From assembly GCA_026129255.1 (NCBI GenBank), contig JAHCIJ010000002.1, positions 1 to 64,000 on the forward strand: a DNA stretch of 64,000 nt. Reading direction: 5' to 3'. Numbering within the stretch: position 1 is the stretch's first letter; each line of letters begins with the position of its first letter. This DNA comes from Anaerolineales bacterium (lineage in GTDB: Bacteria > Chloroflexota > Anaerolineae > Anaerolineales > UBA11579). Positions 41,519 through 50,215 of this stretch are shown here, in pieces. Made by a program: the position numbers and the translations under genes. The notes beneath the pieces are model-generated. The model had not been told where the DNA came from. It was given only the letters and a program-made list of their open reading frames with translations, and made no database searches.

Positions 41519-41549
41519 AAAAGAGAGCTGGGAAACCAGCTCTCTTTCA
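41519..41549. terminator. Terminator of hsp20
   Basis: AAGAGAGCTGG (41521-41531) pairs with CCAGCTCTCTT (41536-41546) around GAAA, flanked by A and T runs. It terminates the minus-strand hsp20 gene ending at 41559. Confidence 0.85.
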
Positions 41550-41558
41550 GTTTAAGTA

Positions 41559-41945
41559 TTACTTGGCGAGCACGCTGATCTTCTTGCTCTTGGCGTGTTC
41601 GGCCTTGGCCACACGCAGGGTCAGCACGCCGTCCTGCATCTCGGCCTGGGCACGCTCCGCGTCCAGGTCGGTGGGCAGGCGCAGGGTGCGCTCAAAGGCG
41701 CCGCTGGGCAGCTCGCGCAGCATCAGCTGCTCGTTCTCGTCCAGGACCTGGTTGGCGAACTCGCCGTGAATGGTCACGGTGTTCTCCAGCACTTCAATCT
41801 GCACGTCATCGGCCTTCAGGCCGGGCAGGTAGGCCCGCAGAACATACTCTTCGCCACTGGCGCTGACATCTACGGGTACATATACACCGGCAGCACGCGT
41901 CTGGCTGAAGCGGCGGGTACGGGGGTTGAGGTAAAGGGTCATCAT
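41559..41945 (-). CDS. Hsp20/alpha-crystallin small heat shock protein
   Basis: A 128-residue chaperone with a short N-terminal arm and the alpha-crystallin domain (VPVDVSASGEEYVLRAYLPGLKADDVQIEVLENTVTIHGEFAN), ending in the conserved DLDAERAQAEMQDGVLTLRVAKAEHAKSKKISV with its GVLTL motif. The IxV-like C-terminal tail ISV mediates oligomerisation. It holds unfolding proteins for refolding by DnaK. GGAG lies 8 bases before the ATG at 41945; a second ATG follows directly. Confidence 0.92.
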   Translation of the reverse strand: MMTLYLNPRTRRFSQTRAAGVYVPVDVSASGEEYVLRAYLPGLKADDVQIEVLENTVTIHGEFANQVLDENEQLMLRELPSGAFERTLRLPTDLDAERAQAEMQDGVLTLRVAKAEHAKSKKISVLAK

Positions 41946-42062
41946 GGTTATCTCCAATCAATAAGATTTGAACGAGAGGATAGCGCCCGTGTATAAGAAA
42001 TCAATCATCGTCATATCAGCAGTGAGTTAATACGCGTGCCTACAACTCCACACTGGGAGTCC

Positions 42063-42090
42063 CCGGTATCCGCCTGGCGGATACCGTGTC
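42063..42090. repeat. Hairpin upstream of tRNA-Pro
   Basis: CGGTATCCGCC and GGCGGATACCG form a near-perfect hairpin with almost no loop. It has no T-run and lies between the hsp20 promoter and the tRNA-Pro promoter (-10 TATACT near 42136-42141). Its role is unknown. No gene is visible in 41946-42151. Confidence 0.5.
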
Positions 42091-42151
42091 GAAGGCGACG
42101 CTGTATTAGGCCTGCCCTTCAGCATTGCTCATTGGTATACTGTGCCTGCTG

Positions 42152-42225
42152 CGGGGTGTAGCGCAGCCTGGCAGCGCACCGCGTTTGGGACGCGGTGGTC
42201 GGCGGTTCGAATCCGCCCACCCCGA
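42152..42225 (+). tRNA. trnP: tRNA-Pro (TGG anticodon)
   Basis: Acceptor stem CGGGGTG with CACCCCG, D arm GCGC, anticodon stem CCGCG/CGCGG with loop TTTGGGA (anticodon TGG), T arm GGCGG-TTCGAAT-CCGCC, and discriminator A. A -10 TATACT lies 11 bases upstream. The next protein gene starts only three bases after the tRNA, so its mRNA begins with the processed tRNA end or is cut by RNase Z. Confidence 0.96.
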
Positions 42226-42227
42226 CT

Positions 42228-42569
42228 ATGTTCAAAATAAAGAATTTCGTTCGCAACAATCGCAAGGCCCACGGCGTGGTGGAAGCTGTGCATCTGGACG
42301 CCAACGGCCAGTTGGCCTGGGTGCGCGCCTACGAGCGCCGCGGGCCAACCTGGTCAGACACGGTGTTGTTGGACCGGGATACGCTGATTGCGCGCCTGCA
42401 GGCGGGTAAGCGCTTCTACATTGGCGACCGCCGCGAGCAGTGGGCCTCTGAGTTCGAGCTCGGCCCGCGCCTGAATCTGAAAAAGACCCACCGTGGCACC
42501 TTCCTGGTCTTGGGTGAAGGCCGTGGTGACCTGCCGCAAGATTGGCTTGAAGGCGCGCCGGTCGTATAG
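42228..42569 (+). CDS. Hypothetical protein co-transcribed with tRNA-Pro
   Basis: A 113-residue protein, MFKIKNFVRNNRKAHGVVEAVHLDANGQLAWVRAYERRGPTWSDTVLLDRDTLIARLQAGKRFYIGDRREQW, basic and probably beta-rich. I do not recognise the family. The ATG lies three bases after tRNA-Pro with no room for a ribosome binding site, so the mRNA would be leaderless after tRNA 3'-end cleavage. The frame extends upstream into the tRNA, which is a shadow. A terminator follows. Confidence 0.65.
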   Translation: MFKIKNFVRNNRKAHGVVEAVHLDANGQLAWVRAYERRGPTWSDTVLLDRDTLIARLQAGKRFYIGDRREQWASEFELGPRLNLKKTHRGTFLVLGEGRGDLPQDWLEGAPVV

Positions 42570-42590
42570 TTCTGAGACATTGTTGAAGAG

Positions 42591-42617
42591 ACGCACGCAG
42601 ACGCGTGCGTTTTTGTT
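42591..42617 (+). terminator. Terminator after the tRNA-Pro/hypothetical unit
   Basis: ACGCACGC (42591-42598) pairs with GCGTGCGT (42603-42610) around AGAC and is followed by TTTTGTTT. Confidence 0.85.
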
Positions 42618-42651
42618 TACCGGCAGCCTGGCCTGCCGGGAAGGATGATAC

Positions 42652-43929
42652 ATGCGTACATTCCTCACCATTTGGGCGGGGCAGGTTGTCTCGCTGATCA
42701 GCTCCGGCATGACCGGCTTTGCGCTGGGCCTGTGGGTGTATGAGCAGACCGGCCAGGCCACGCCGTTTGTGTTGATCGCGCTGTTTAACGCCATCCCGCC
42801 GTTCATCGTCAGCCCGTTCGCCGGGGTCCTGGTAGACCGCCTGAACCGCAAGACGGTGATGCTGTTGGCCGATATGGCCACCGCGGTCAGCACCTTGCTG
42901 CTGTTCATTCTGTTTAGCCAGGGCCAGTTGCAGCTGTGGCAGCTGTATCTGGCCGCGCTGGTCACCTCGGCGGCCGGCATCTTCCAGATGCTGGCCTACC
43001 AGACCATCGTCACCAGCCTGGTGCCGCGTGAGCAGCTCAGCCGTGCCAACGCCATGGTGCAGACGGCGCAATCCTTGGCGGCGATCCTGTCGCCGATTGC
43101 CGCGGCTGCCGCGTACGGGACGCTGGGTCTGAACTTTATCTTTGGGTTGGATCTGGCTGGCTTCGCCGTGGCGGCGCTGATGTTGCTCATCGTTCGCATC
43201 CCGCAGCCGGCCGCCCAGGCCGTCAAGTTCAGCCTGCTGGCTGATCTGCGCATGGGCTTTGATTATCTGCGCACCCGGCCCGGCCTGATCAGCCTGGCGG
43301 TGCTCATCTCGCTGCTGAATCTGATGTTGAGCGCCAGCACGGTGCTCTCCACACCGATGATCCTGGGCTTCACCACTGCCCAGGTGCTGAGTGTGATGCA
43401 AAGCGTATCCAGCGTAGGGCTACTGCTGGGTGGCGTGTGGGCAAGCGCCGGGCACCAACCGCGCCGCAAGGTGCTCACGATCGTGCTGTGCGCCATCGTG
43501 AGCGGGCTGGGCTTGGCCGCCAGCGGCCTGCAACCCAGCCCGGTACTGATCGCGGTGGGCTTCTTTTTGTTCATGTTCCCGATCACCATGATCAACGCTT
43601 CGATTCGTGCTGTGGTGCAGGTCAAAGTGCCAGAGAATTTGCAGGGGCGCGTATTCTCGCTGATCATCATGATCTCGCGCGCCGGTGTGCTGCTCTCGAT
43701 GCTGTTGGCGGCGCCGCTGGCCGACCGGCTGTTTGAGCCGGCCATGGCCGTAGGCGGTTCGCTGGGCAGCGGGTTGCTGGGTGCGCTGTTGGGCGCTGGG
43801 CCAGGCCGCGGCATTGGCTTGATGTTGTTGGTATCGAGCGTGGGGATGGTGGCGGCGGCGCTGGGCATGTACGCCTACCCGCGCATGCGCCACGTGGAGC
43901 GCGAGCTGCCGGATGCGAACGAAGGCTAA
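42652..43929 (+). CDS. MFS transporter (enterobactin-exporter-like)
   Basis: A 425-residue MFS protein with about 12 TM helices. It opens MRTFLTIWAGQVVSLISSGMTGFALGLWVYEQTG, and the cytoplasmic loop 2-3 reads FAGVLVDRLNRKTVMLLADM, the MFS motif A (GxLaDrxxrkxxl). Later LQGRVFSLIIMISRAGVLLSMLLAAPLADRL resembles the MFS_3/EntS exporter class. It probably exports drugs or siderophores. A GAAGGA ribosome binding site lies before the ATG. It ends overlapping the converging YdeI-like gene by four bases. Confidence 0.88.
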   Translation: MRTFLTIWAGQVVSLISSGMTGFALGLWVYEQTGQATPFVLIALFNAIPPFIVSPFAGVLVDRLNRKTVMLLADMATAVSTLLLFILFSQGQLQLWQLYLAALVTSAAGIFQMLAYQTIVTSLVPREQLSRANAMVQTAQSLAAILSPIAAAAAYGTLGLNFIFGLDLAGFAVAALMLLIVRIPQPAAQAVKFSLLADLRMGFDYLRTRPGLISLAVLISLLNLMLSASTVLSTPMILGFTTAQVLSVMQSVSSVGLLLGGVWASAGHQPRRKVLTIVLCAIVSGLGLAASGLQPSPVLIAVGFFLFMFPITMINASIRAVVQVKVPENLQGRVFSLIIMISRAGVLLSMLLAAPLADRLFEPAMAVGGSLGSGLLGALLGAGPGRGIGLMLLVSSVGMVAAALGMYAYPRMRHVERELPDANEG

Positions 43930-44507
43930 GTCTTCCCAAACGGAGACATCAGGTCCATGCGTTGCTGGCTGGCCGACAGCTCGATCAAACGAGCCAGCCG
44001 TTTCTGGCGCGTGTCCTCGCGCTTGGCGCTGATCACCCACCAAGTGATGGTTTTGCGGTAGCTAGGCGGCTGTGCACTGAAAAAGGCCCAGGCCGGCTTG
44101 TGCTTTTTGAACTGGCTGAGCAGCTCAGCCGGGAATACGACCTCGCGCTGCTCACTGGAGTATTGCTGTGTGCGGCTGTGATTGCGCTCCGCATGGGCTT
44201 TGAGGCCGGCGGGCTGCATCAACCCCAGCGCCTTCAGCTCTTCTACACGCTTGAGATTAATGGCGCTCCAGTTGCTGTTCTTGCGCCGCGGTGTGATGCG
44301 GTTCATGTAGCTGTCGGCATCGATTCCTTTGCGGATGCCATCGATCCACCCGAAGCACAACACTTCATCTACGACTTGCGGCCAAGTGATGCTAGGCTTG
44401 CCGGTGTGCTTTTTGTACATTCCCACCCATAGCTCATCCGCCGTTGTGTGGTTCTTCTTCAGCCACTTGCGCAAGTCGGCCTGGCTGGCAAAAAATGTAG
44501 GCTTCAT
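43926..44507 (-). CDS. YdeI/OmpD-associated family protein
   Basis: A 193-residue protein: TFFASQADLRKWLKKNHTTADELWVGMYKKHTGKPSITWPQVVDEVLCFGWIDGIRKGID, then YMNRITPRRKNSNWSAINLKRVEEL, the hallmark of the YdeI bacteriocin-protection family; the C-terminal part carries RTITWWVISAKREDTRQKRLARLIE. The molecular role is poorly known. The ATG overlaps the upstream stop (ATGA); the longer frame to 44549 is not needed. It belongs to the SpoU-DUF1697-YdeI operon. Confidence 0.88.
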   Translation of the reverse strand: MKPTFFASQADLRKWLKKNHTTADELWVGMYKKHTGKPSITWPQVVDEVLCFGWIDGIRKGIDADSYMNRITPRRKNSNWSAINLKRVEELKALGLMQPAGLKAHAERNHSRTQQYSSEQREVVFPAELLSQFKKHKPAWAFFSAQPPSYRKTITWWVISAKREDTRQKRLARLIELSASQQRMDLMSPFGKT

Positions 44508-45043
44508 CCCTCGCTCAACATCTCGTGCAGCTTGAGCACGGTATTCCACGTGCGCGTGGTGGCTTGCGCGCCAAACAGCTTGCCGAGGTGATCCATATAG
44601 CTCAGCGTGCTGCTGGTTGGCTCTACGATGCAGGCCAGGTGCGTTTTCGTGATGGCAACGATACGGAAACTGCCATCCGGCGCCTTGTAGGGGAAAGGGG
44701 ACTTGGCATCCAGCGGCTGGCCCAAAAAGGTGATGTGGGTGCGCGTGCCCTCTTTTAGCTTCTCCTTGGCGAAGGGGTCGAGCTTTACCAGTTTGGCGAT
44801 TTCCTCTGCGCTGCTGACAAAGGTGTCCGAATCAAAGCCGAAGGTCTCTATTGTCTGGTGCTCGATGGCGCGGGCCAGCTCGGCCGTGTCGCTCGTTTGG
44901 CTGGCAAAAAGCACATTGCCCGCGGCTTGCAGCGTGCGCACGTTGGCAAAGCCCATCTGCTCAAACATGGCGCGCAAGTCTTCCATCTTGACGCGGCGCT
45001 TGCCGAGATTGATGCCGCGCATCAGGGCTACATAGTGCTTCAT
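44504..45043 (-). CDS. DUF1697 protein
   Basis: A 179-residue DUF1697 member: YVALMRGINLGKRRVKMEDLRAMFEQMGFANVRTLQAAGNVLFAS, the signature MRGINxGgxxxxxMxdLrxxxxxlGfxxvxTyxxSGNvxF. The function is unknown. It sits between the SpoU methyltransferase (start overlaps its stop by four bases) and the YdeI-like gene, so all three are translated from one message. Confidence 0.92.
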   Translation of the reverse strand: MKHYVALMRGINLGKRRVKMEDLRAMFEQMGFANVRTLQAAGNVLFASQTSDTAELARAIEHQTIETFGFDSDTFVSSAEEIAKLVKLDPFAKEKLKEGTRTHITFLGQPLDAKSPFPYKAPDGSFRIVAITKTHLACIVEPTSSTLSYMDHLGKLFGAQATTRTWNTVLKLHEMLSEG

Positions 45044-45777
45044 GTTTTGCTCCCTTCTCCGCTCCTTTGCCGCAGCACTTCAAAGGCCAGCGCTGCGGTG
45101 GACGAGGTTACGTCCAGCTCGGCGCGGAACTCGCGCCCGTAGGGGATGCTAACCAGCGCGTCGCACAGCGCCAGGGCGGCGGCGTTCAGGCCGCGGCGCT
45201 CCCCGCCGATGAGTAGAAACAGCGGGCCGCGCAGGTCGGCAGCGTACAGTGGCGTGCTGCCAGGCACCTTAGCGGTAGCCACGCACAGGTAGCCGTGCGC
45301 CTTGAAGAAGTGCAGCGCGTCTCCCACCTCGGCACGCGCCGTGGGCATGTGCTCGCTGGCGCCAGCGCTGGCGCGGGACACTACGTTGAGCGCGGTGTCC
45401 CAATTGCGCAGCGGGGCCACCAGCCCGGCGGCGCCAGCCGCATACAGGGCGCGGATCGCCTGCCCGTAGTTGTAGGGGTCTTCCACGCCGTCCAGCATGG
45501 CCACCCAGCCGCCGGGTTGCGCCAGCGCCTCCAGGCTCTCAAAGCGGCGTTCGCCCGCCAGGGCCAGCACGCCGCCGTGGCTTGTGCCCGCGGCGTGGCG
45601 GTCGATCTCCTCGGCGGGCACAAACTGCAAAGGGATGGTGTGCTGGGCAGCCAGGCGTTCTATGCGGCCGAGGTTGCGCACATCCTTGCCTTGCTGCACA
45701 TACACGGCCTCGATGGGGCGGCGCTGGCTTTCCAACGCTGCCAATACTGAGACCCAGCCTTCGAGTAGTAAACTCAT
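45040..45777 (-). CDS. SpoU/TrmH-family RNA 2'-O-methyltransferase
   Basis: A 245-residue methyltransferase. The N-terminal substrate-binding domain is followed by the SPOUT knot: VAMLDGVEDPYNYGQAIRALYAAGAAGLV (motif 1), FLLIGGERRGL (motif 2) and SIPYGREFRAELDVTSSTAALAFEVLRQR (motif 3). In motif 3 the usual SLNVS is AELDVTSS, a variation. The target is probably rRNA (RlmB-like) or tRNA; the deviating motif makes the target uncertain. Possible -10 TATACT lies 8 bases before the start. Confidence 0.88.
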   Translation of the reverse strand: MSLLLEGWVSVLAALESQRRPIEAVYVQQGKDVRNLGRIERLAAQHTIPLQFVPAEEIDRHAAGTSHGGVLALAGERRFESLEALAQPGGWVAMLDGVEDPYNYGQAIRALYAAGAAGLVAPLRNWDTALNVVSRASAGASEHMPTARAEVGDALHFFKAHGYLCVATAKVPGSTPLYAADLRGPLFLLIGGERRGLNAAALALCDALVSIPYGREFRAELDVTSSTAALAFEVLRQRSGEGSKT

Positions 45778-45796
45778 CAAATGGCAGTATATCTAA

Positions 45797-45925
45797 AGAG
45801 TGATGGGTGAGCAGTGATTAGTGCACAGGGGAGTGAATAAGTGAATTGGGCTGTAAGTCCTTTCCTGATTACTGCTCACCGATCACCATGCACTCTTCAC
45901 TTCTTCGCTCATCCCTGAGTACTTT
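45797..45925. repeat. Imperfect palindromic element
   Basis: GAGTGATGGGTGAGCAGTGATTAGTGCA on the left is loosely complementary to TGATTACTGCTCACCGATCACCATGCACTC on the right, with a further inner GAGTGAATAAGTGAA / TTCACTTCTTCGCTC pairing. It looks like a decayed dispersed repeat in the divergent intergenic region between the SpoU and rnd genes. Confidence 0.55.
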
Positions 45926-45945
45926 CTACATATAATAGCCGCCAC

Positions 45946-47073
45946 ATGTCCAGTAGTACGCCAGCACTCATCACGACCACTAACGCGCTCTCTGCCCTCG
46001 CAGAGCGCTTGCAAAAGCACACGCTGATCGCAGTAGACACGGAAGCCAACAGTCTGCACGCCTATCGTGAGCGTCTGTGCCTCGTGCAGTTCTCCACCTC
46101 AGACGAAGATGCCCTGATTGACCCCTTTCCCCTGGCGGACCTGGAACCGCTGGCGACTGTGTTTACCAGCCCGGCGCATGAGAAGATTTTCCACGCCGCT
46201 GAATACGACCTGCTGGTGATGCAACGCCAGTACCATCTGGAGTTTGCTAACCTCTTTGACACCATGATCGCGGCGCGCGTCCTGGGCCGCAAACGGGTGG
46301 GGCTCAGCAGCCTGCTCGAAGAGGATTTTGGCATCACGCTCGAAAAGCGTTTCCAGCGCGCCGATTGGGGCGCCCGCCCGCTGCAGCCCGCCCTGCTGGA
46401 CTATGCTCGGCACGATACGCATTACCTGATCCAGCTGCGCAACAAGCTCAAGGCGGATCTGGAGACGGCGGGCCGCTGGCTGCTAGCGCAGGAAGACTTT
46501 GCCCGCCTGCCCACCTTGACTCGCTCCAACGTCTTCGTGGAGGATGTGCCCGAGGTGTGGCGCGTCAAAGGCTCGCGTGATCTGAATGCACGCCAGGCGG
46601 CCATCCTCAGCGAGCTGGCCGAATACCGCGCCCAGCGCGCCGCCATTGCCGATGTGCCGCTGTTCAAGGTGATGGGGGACAGCACGCTGATCGAACTGGC
46701 CAAGTTGGCGCCTACCACGGCCGAAGAATTGGCCGAGGCGCCGGGCATGAGCGAGGGCCAGATCCGCCGCCATGGCAAGGCGCTGCTGGCCGCAGTCGCC
46801 CGCGGCCAGCAAGCCCCACCGCTGCGCCGCCCGCCGCGCCGCCCGTACGATGAAGCCTACGTGGCGCGTCTGGAGCTTTTGCGCGTCTGGCGCAAGAACG
46901 CGGCCAAAGAGATGGACGTAGAGTCTGATGTAGTGTTGCCGCGCGATATTATGGAAGCCACTGCCCGCGCCAACCCAAGCACACTCACAGCCTTGGAACC
47001 TTTGTTTGCCAGTGTGCCCTGGCGCTTCAACACCTGGGGACCTTTAGTGGTCAAAGCGCTTCACCCCGGCTAG
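45946..47073 (+). CDS. rnd: Ribonuclease D
   Basis: A 375-residue DEDDy exonuclease: exo I DTEANSLHA (Asp31, Glu33), exo II FHAAEYDLLVM (Asp88), exo III YARHDTHYLIQLRNKL, then two HRDC domains (RDLNARQAAILSELAEYRAQRAA...APGMSEGQIRRHGKALLAAV and ARLELLRVWRKNAAKEMDVESDVVLP). It trims the 3' ends of stable RNAs such as tRNA precursors. TATAAT lies at 45931-45936, nine bases before the ATG, giving a very short leader. Confidence 0.93.
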   Translation: MSSSTPALITTTNALSALAERLQKHTLIAVDTEANSLHAYRERLCLVQFSTSDEDALIDPFPLADLEPLATVFTSPAHEKIFHAAEYDLLVMQRQYHLEFANLFDTMIAARVLGRKRVGLSSLLEEDFGITLEKRFQRADWGARPLQPALLDYARHDTHYLIQLRNKLKADLETAGRWLLAQEDFARLPTLTRSNVFVEDVPEVWRVKGSRDLNARQAAILSELAEYRAQRAAIADVPLFKVMGDSTLIELAKLAPTTAEELAEAPGMSEGQIRRHGKALLAAVARGQQAPPLRRPPRRPYDEAYVARLELLRVWRKNAAKEMDVESDVVLPRDIMEATARANPSTLTALEPLFASVPWRFNTWGPLVVKALHPG

Positions 47074-47085
47074 AAAGGACACACC

Positions 47086-48480
47086 ATGCAGATCCGTTTT
47101 CTGGGGGCGGCCCAAACCGTCACCGGTTCGCAACACTTGCTGGAGATCAATGGCCGCAAGCTGCTGCTTGATTGTGGCCTTTACCAGGGCCCGCGCAAAG
47201 AAGCTGTAGTGCGCAACACCACCTTTCGTTTTGATGTCAAAACGCTGGATGCAGTCATCCTCTCGCACGCCCACATTGACCACAGCGGCAACCTGCCCAA
47301 TTTGGTGAAGAACGGCTACGCCGGGCCGATCCACGCGCAGAATGCCACCGCCGACCTGTGCAAAGTGATGCTCGAAGACTCAGCTCGCATTCAAGAGAGC
47401 GACGCGGCGCACTTGAACCGCCGCCTGAAGCCCAATGAGCCCCCCGTGGTGCCGTTGTACACCGTAGCGGACGCCAACCAGGCAGACGACCAGTTTGTGG
47501 ATCACAAGTACAACGCGCCTTTTGAGGTCTTGCCCGGCATCCAGGCTACGTTCATTGAAGCGGGGCACATTCTCGGCTCGGCCGCCATTGCATTGGATAT
47601 TGACGATCACGGCAAGCAACGCCGCTTCTGGTTCTCAGGCGACATTGGTCGCCCCGGCCTGACGCTCATCAAAGATCCGGTGATGCCCAGCGCGGCAGAT
47701 ACGCTACTGATGGAAAGCACCTACGGAGACCGCAACCACCTACCGCCCGGCCAGGCCGCTGAGCAGCTGCGCGGCATCTTGGGCGATACCTTGCAGCGCG
47801 GCGGCAAGGTCATTGTCCCCGCCTTTGCCGTGGGCCGCACGCAGGAGATCGTGTATCACCTGCACCAGCTGATGGCGTCTGGCGATGTGCCCAAGGTGCC
47901 CGTGTTTGTGGACAGCCCGTTGGCTGTGAACGTGACCGACATTTTCCGCCGCCATCCTGATTGTCTGGACGATGAGACGCGTGAATTCTTGCAGAACGGC
48001 AACCACACCGAGGCGCTGGGCTTTGACATGCTTACCTACGTTCGCTCGGTGGAGGAGTCCAAGGCGCTTAACGATCGTAAAGACCCCATGATCATCATTT
48101 CGGCTTCGGGCATGATGGAAGTGGGCCGCGTGCTGCACCACTTGGAGCACAACGTGCACGACGAGCGCAGCCTGGTGCTCATCGTCTCCTGGATGGCGCC
48201 GCACACCCTAGGCCGCCGCCTGGTGGAAGGCGCCGAGCGTATCCGCATCTTCGGCACCGAGTATGACCGCAAGATCCGCGTCGCTACGATCAACGGCTTC
48301 TCGGCGCATGCCGGGCAGGATGGCCTGCGCGAGTATGCCGCCGCGGTGAAAGACACCGTGCGCAACATCTTCCTGGTGCACGGCGAAGAAGGCCCAGCCT
48401 TGGCCCTGAAGGAAAAACTTAACGAAGATGGCTTCGGAGGCGTGCACTACCCCGCCATGGGCGATGTAGTGGAGCTTTAG
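47086..48480 (+). CDS. MBL-fold beta-CASP RNA nuclease (CPSF/Ysh1-like)
   Basis: A 464-residue metallo-beta-lactamase/beta-CASP nuclease. Metal motif HAHIDH (61-66) is joined by SGDIGRPGLTLIKDP and later by PAFAVGRTQEIVYHL. Beta-CASP motifs include MIIISASGMMEVGRVLHHL and the C-terminal GFSAHAGQDGL with HGEEGP. It cuts RNA endonucleolytically like archaeal aCPSF or bacterial YSH1-type proteins. It follows rnd by 12 bases, so the two RNA-processing enzymes share an operon. Confidence 0.92.
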   Translation: MQIRFLGAAQTVTGSQHLLEINGRKLLLDCGLYQGPRKEAVVRNTTFRFDVKTLDAVILSHAHIDHSGNLPNLVKNGYAGPIHAQNATADLCKVMLEDSARIQESDAAHLNRRLKPNEPPVVPLYTVADANQADDQFVDHKYNAPFEVLPGIQATFIEAGHILGSAAIALDIDDHGKQRRFWFSGDIGRPGLTLIKDPVMPSAADTLLMESTYGDRNHLPPGQAAEQLRGILGDTLQRGGKVIVPAFAVGRTQEIVYHLHQLMASGDVPKVPVFVDSPLAVNVTDIFRRHPDCLDDETREFLQNGNHTEALGFDMLTYVRSVEESKALNDRKDPMIIISASGMMEVGRVLHHLEHNVHDERSLVLIVSWMAPHTLGRRLVEGAERIRIFGTEYDRKIRVATINGFSAHAGQDGLREYAAAVKDTVRNIFLVHGEEGPALALKEKLNEDGFGGVHYPAMGDVVEL

Positions 48481-48493
48481 GCAATCGCCTAGG

Positions 48494-49345
48494 CTATTTG
48501 CCTAGCAGCCGCGCAACCTCACTCACGATCAGCTCCGGCTGATGAAACATGACATAGTGCCCTGCATTTTCCGCGGGCACGAAGCGCGCCTGTGCCAGGT
48601 AGTCTGCTGTATTGCGATGCGCAGCGTTGATGGACTTGCGCTGCTTGCCATCCAGTAAACCCGCTTTCATCCCGCTGATCACGCTCACTTCGATGCCTTC
48701 CAAACGGTTGGGGTTGTCGCGCAGCCACTCCATATCTGTGATGAAGTTGCTGATCTCTGCCGCAAAGTTTTCCGCCGCGCGCACCGTAAAGTCGTATTCG
48801 TAGTGGTCCTTGCGCACATCGGGGGGCTGGTGTTTGCCCACGCCCTGGCCCATCAGCTTATACAAGCCCAGCTTGGCCATCGGAATGAGCATCTTAGGCG
48901 TGGCTTCAAACTGCTTGCGCGCGCTGGGTGTAAAGAAATCCGGCGCGTTCTCATCGCTCTGGTCCACCAGCACCAGGGCGCGGATGGGCAGCTCGTCTTT
49001 GGCGGCCAAGTGGCGCACGATCGGGCCGCCCCAGCTGGAACCTACCAGGATGAACGGAGCCAGCTGCGGCAAGCTGGCCAGCAAGGCGCCCAGGTCGGCC
49101 GCGGCCATCTCCAGCGTATGTGCGCCGGGGCGGTCATCGCTGCGGCCCGTGCCTGCACGGTCGTACACCAGCGTAGTGGCCAGCTTGGCTACCTCCAGCT
49201 GAACCATGCCCCACATCGAACCCGAGAAGCCCATGCCCGCCTCAAACACCACGGTGGGGCCACCCTCGCCGCGCAGCCAGTAATGCAGCTTGCGCCCATC
49301 CTCGAGGGTCAGGAAGTTTGAAGTTCCATATGTATGCTGAGTCAT
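48494..49345 (-). CDS. Alpha/beta-fold hydrolase
   Basis: A 283-residue hydrolase. PTVVFEAGMGFSGSMWG (oxyanion region), YDRAGTGRSD, the nucleophile elbow VGSSWGGPIV (Ser), and a C-terminal His in VPAENAGHYVMFHQPELI. These mark a functional serine hydrolase of the epoxide-hydrolase/haloperoxidase group; the substrate is unknown. AGGAG lies just before the ATG at 49345; the longer frame to 49408 covers the siderophore-gene end. It follows that gene by 8 bases in one operon. Confidence 0.88.
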   Translation of the reverse strand: MTQHTYGTSNFLTLEDGRKLHYWLRGEGGPTVVFEAGMGFSGSMWGMVQLEVAKLATTLVYDRAGTGRSDDRPGAHTLEMAAADLGALLASLPQLAPFILVGSSWGGPIVRHLAAKDELPIRALVLVDQSDENAPDFFTPSARKQFEATPKMLIPMAKLGLYKLMGQGVGKHQPPDVRKDHYEYDFTVRAAENFAAEISNFITDMEWLRDNPNRLEGIEVSVISGMKAGLLDGKQRKSINAAHRNTADYLAQARFVPAENAGHYVMFHQPELIVSEVARLLGK

Positions 49346-49352
49346 TGTGCTC

Positions 49353-50081
49353 CTACGATTTGTGATTCTCGGCCCAGTAGCTTTGCACGTGTATCGCTTC
49401 CTTTGCAAAACCGTGCGTATCCTTGAGGGCTTTGTGTAATAGCTTCATCGTGCCAGCTTCACCGGCGCCCCAAGCATACCAGCCAGACCGATCGCGGCTT
49501 TCGAGCGCGGCCACCAGCGAACCGGCCGAGCTGCGCGCGATGCGATGTAAGCGCAACTGCGGGTGCGCCTCGATGGGGATGGCTGCGTCGTGCGGGCTGC
49601 TGGATTCCAGGTAGACCTCCAGTGCAGTCTGCGGCTGCGCCGCGACGATGAGGTTGTTGATCGCTGGGGTCGAGCAAGCATCCCCGATGAGCAGGAAGCC
49701 AGCTGGCTCCGGCTGCGGCATGCGGAAGCGCGATCCCAGGAAGGTGCTGGCGATCGTGTCGCCGGGCTGCGCCTGGCTGAACCACAGCGTCGCCGGGCCG
49801 GGTGGCTCGTGCAGCAAGACATCGATCTCGAATTCGCCTTGCTCAGGATAGGCGGCCACCAGCGTATAGGCACGCTGCAGTTCGCGCCGTTTGCCCGCCG
49901 GGTCTGGGAACCAGAAGCGCAGCCAGGTGGCCGGGTGCCAGGTGATCTCCTGAAACAACTGCGCGCTGGCAAAACGGAAGCGCACAAAGTGTGGCGCGAT
50001 CTCTCGCTTGGAGAGCAGTGTCAGCGTGTAATCGCGTGCGCCATAGCCCTTGAGCACAATGCCGGTTAGTCCTCGACTCAT
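49353..50081 (-). CDS. Siderophore-interacting FAD-dependent ferric reductase
   Basis: A 242-residue SIP/ViuB-type flavoprotein. The FAD-binding barrel has LQRAYTLVAAYPEQGEFEIDVLLHEPPGPATLWFSQAQPGDTI (R-x-Y-T and HxxxGPA motifs, about residues 68-110), and the NAD(P)H-binding half has FLLIGDACSTPAINNLI and WYAWGAGEAGTMK. It reduces ferric siderophore in the cytoplasm to free iron. The fbp iron importer lies about 9 kb away, so the region handles iron more broadly. Confidence 0.88.
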   Translation of the reverse strand: MSRGLTGIVLKGYGARDYTLTLLSKREIAPHFVRFRFASAQLFQEITWHPATWLRFWFPDPAGKRRELQRAYTLVAAYPEQGEFEIDVLLHEPPGPATLWFSQAQPGDTIASTFLGSRFRMPQPEPAGFLLIGDACSTPAINNLIVAAQPQTALEVYLESSSPHDAAIPIEAHPQLRLHRIARSSAGSLVAALESRDRSGWYAWGAGEAGTMKLLHKALKDTHGFAKEAIHVQSYWAENHKS

Positions 50082-50202
50082 GAATGCAGACCTCTGAGAG
50101 TTAAGCTGGCAGCATCTTAAGCGTGTGCCCGGCGCAGGTCAATACGTCGCGGTGAACACGGCGCTCACTCAGGGTGAGTTTCTCGCTGTGGCGGCTCTCC
50201 GT

Positions 50203-50208
50203 TATAAT
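50203..50208 (+). promoter_or_regulatory. -10 box of tRNA-Ser
   Basis: TATAAT at 50203-50208 ends eight bases before the mature tRNA 5' end at 50216. It indicates that the tRNA is transcribed from its own promoter. Confidence 0.6.
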
Positions 50209-50215
50209 CGTGAGT

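Noticed and set aside
45781..45945. Small RNA gene in the divergent gap
   Set aside because: The symmetry is imperfect and spread over the whole gap, and there is no terminator; a decayed repeat is more likely.
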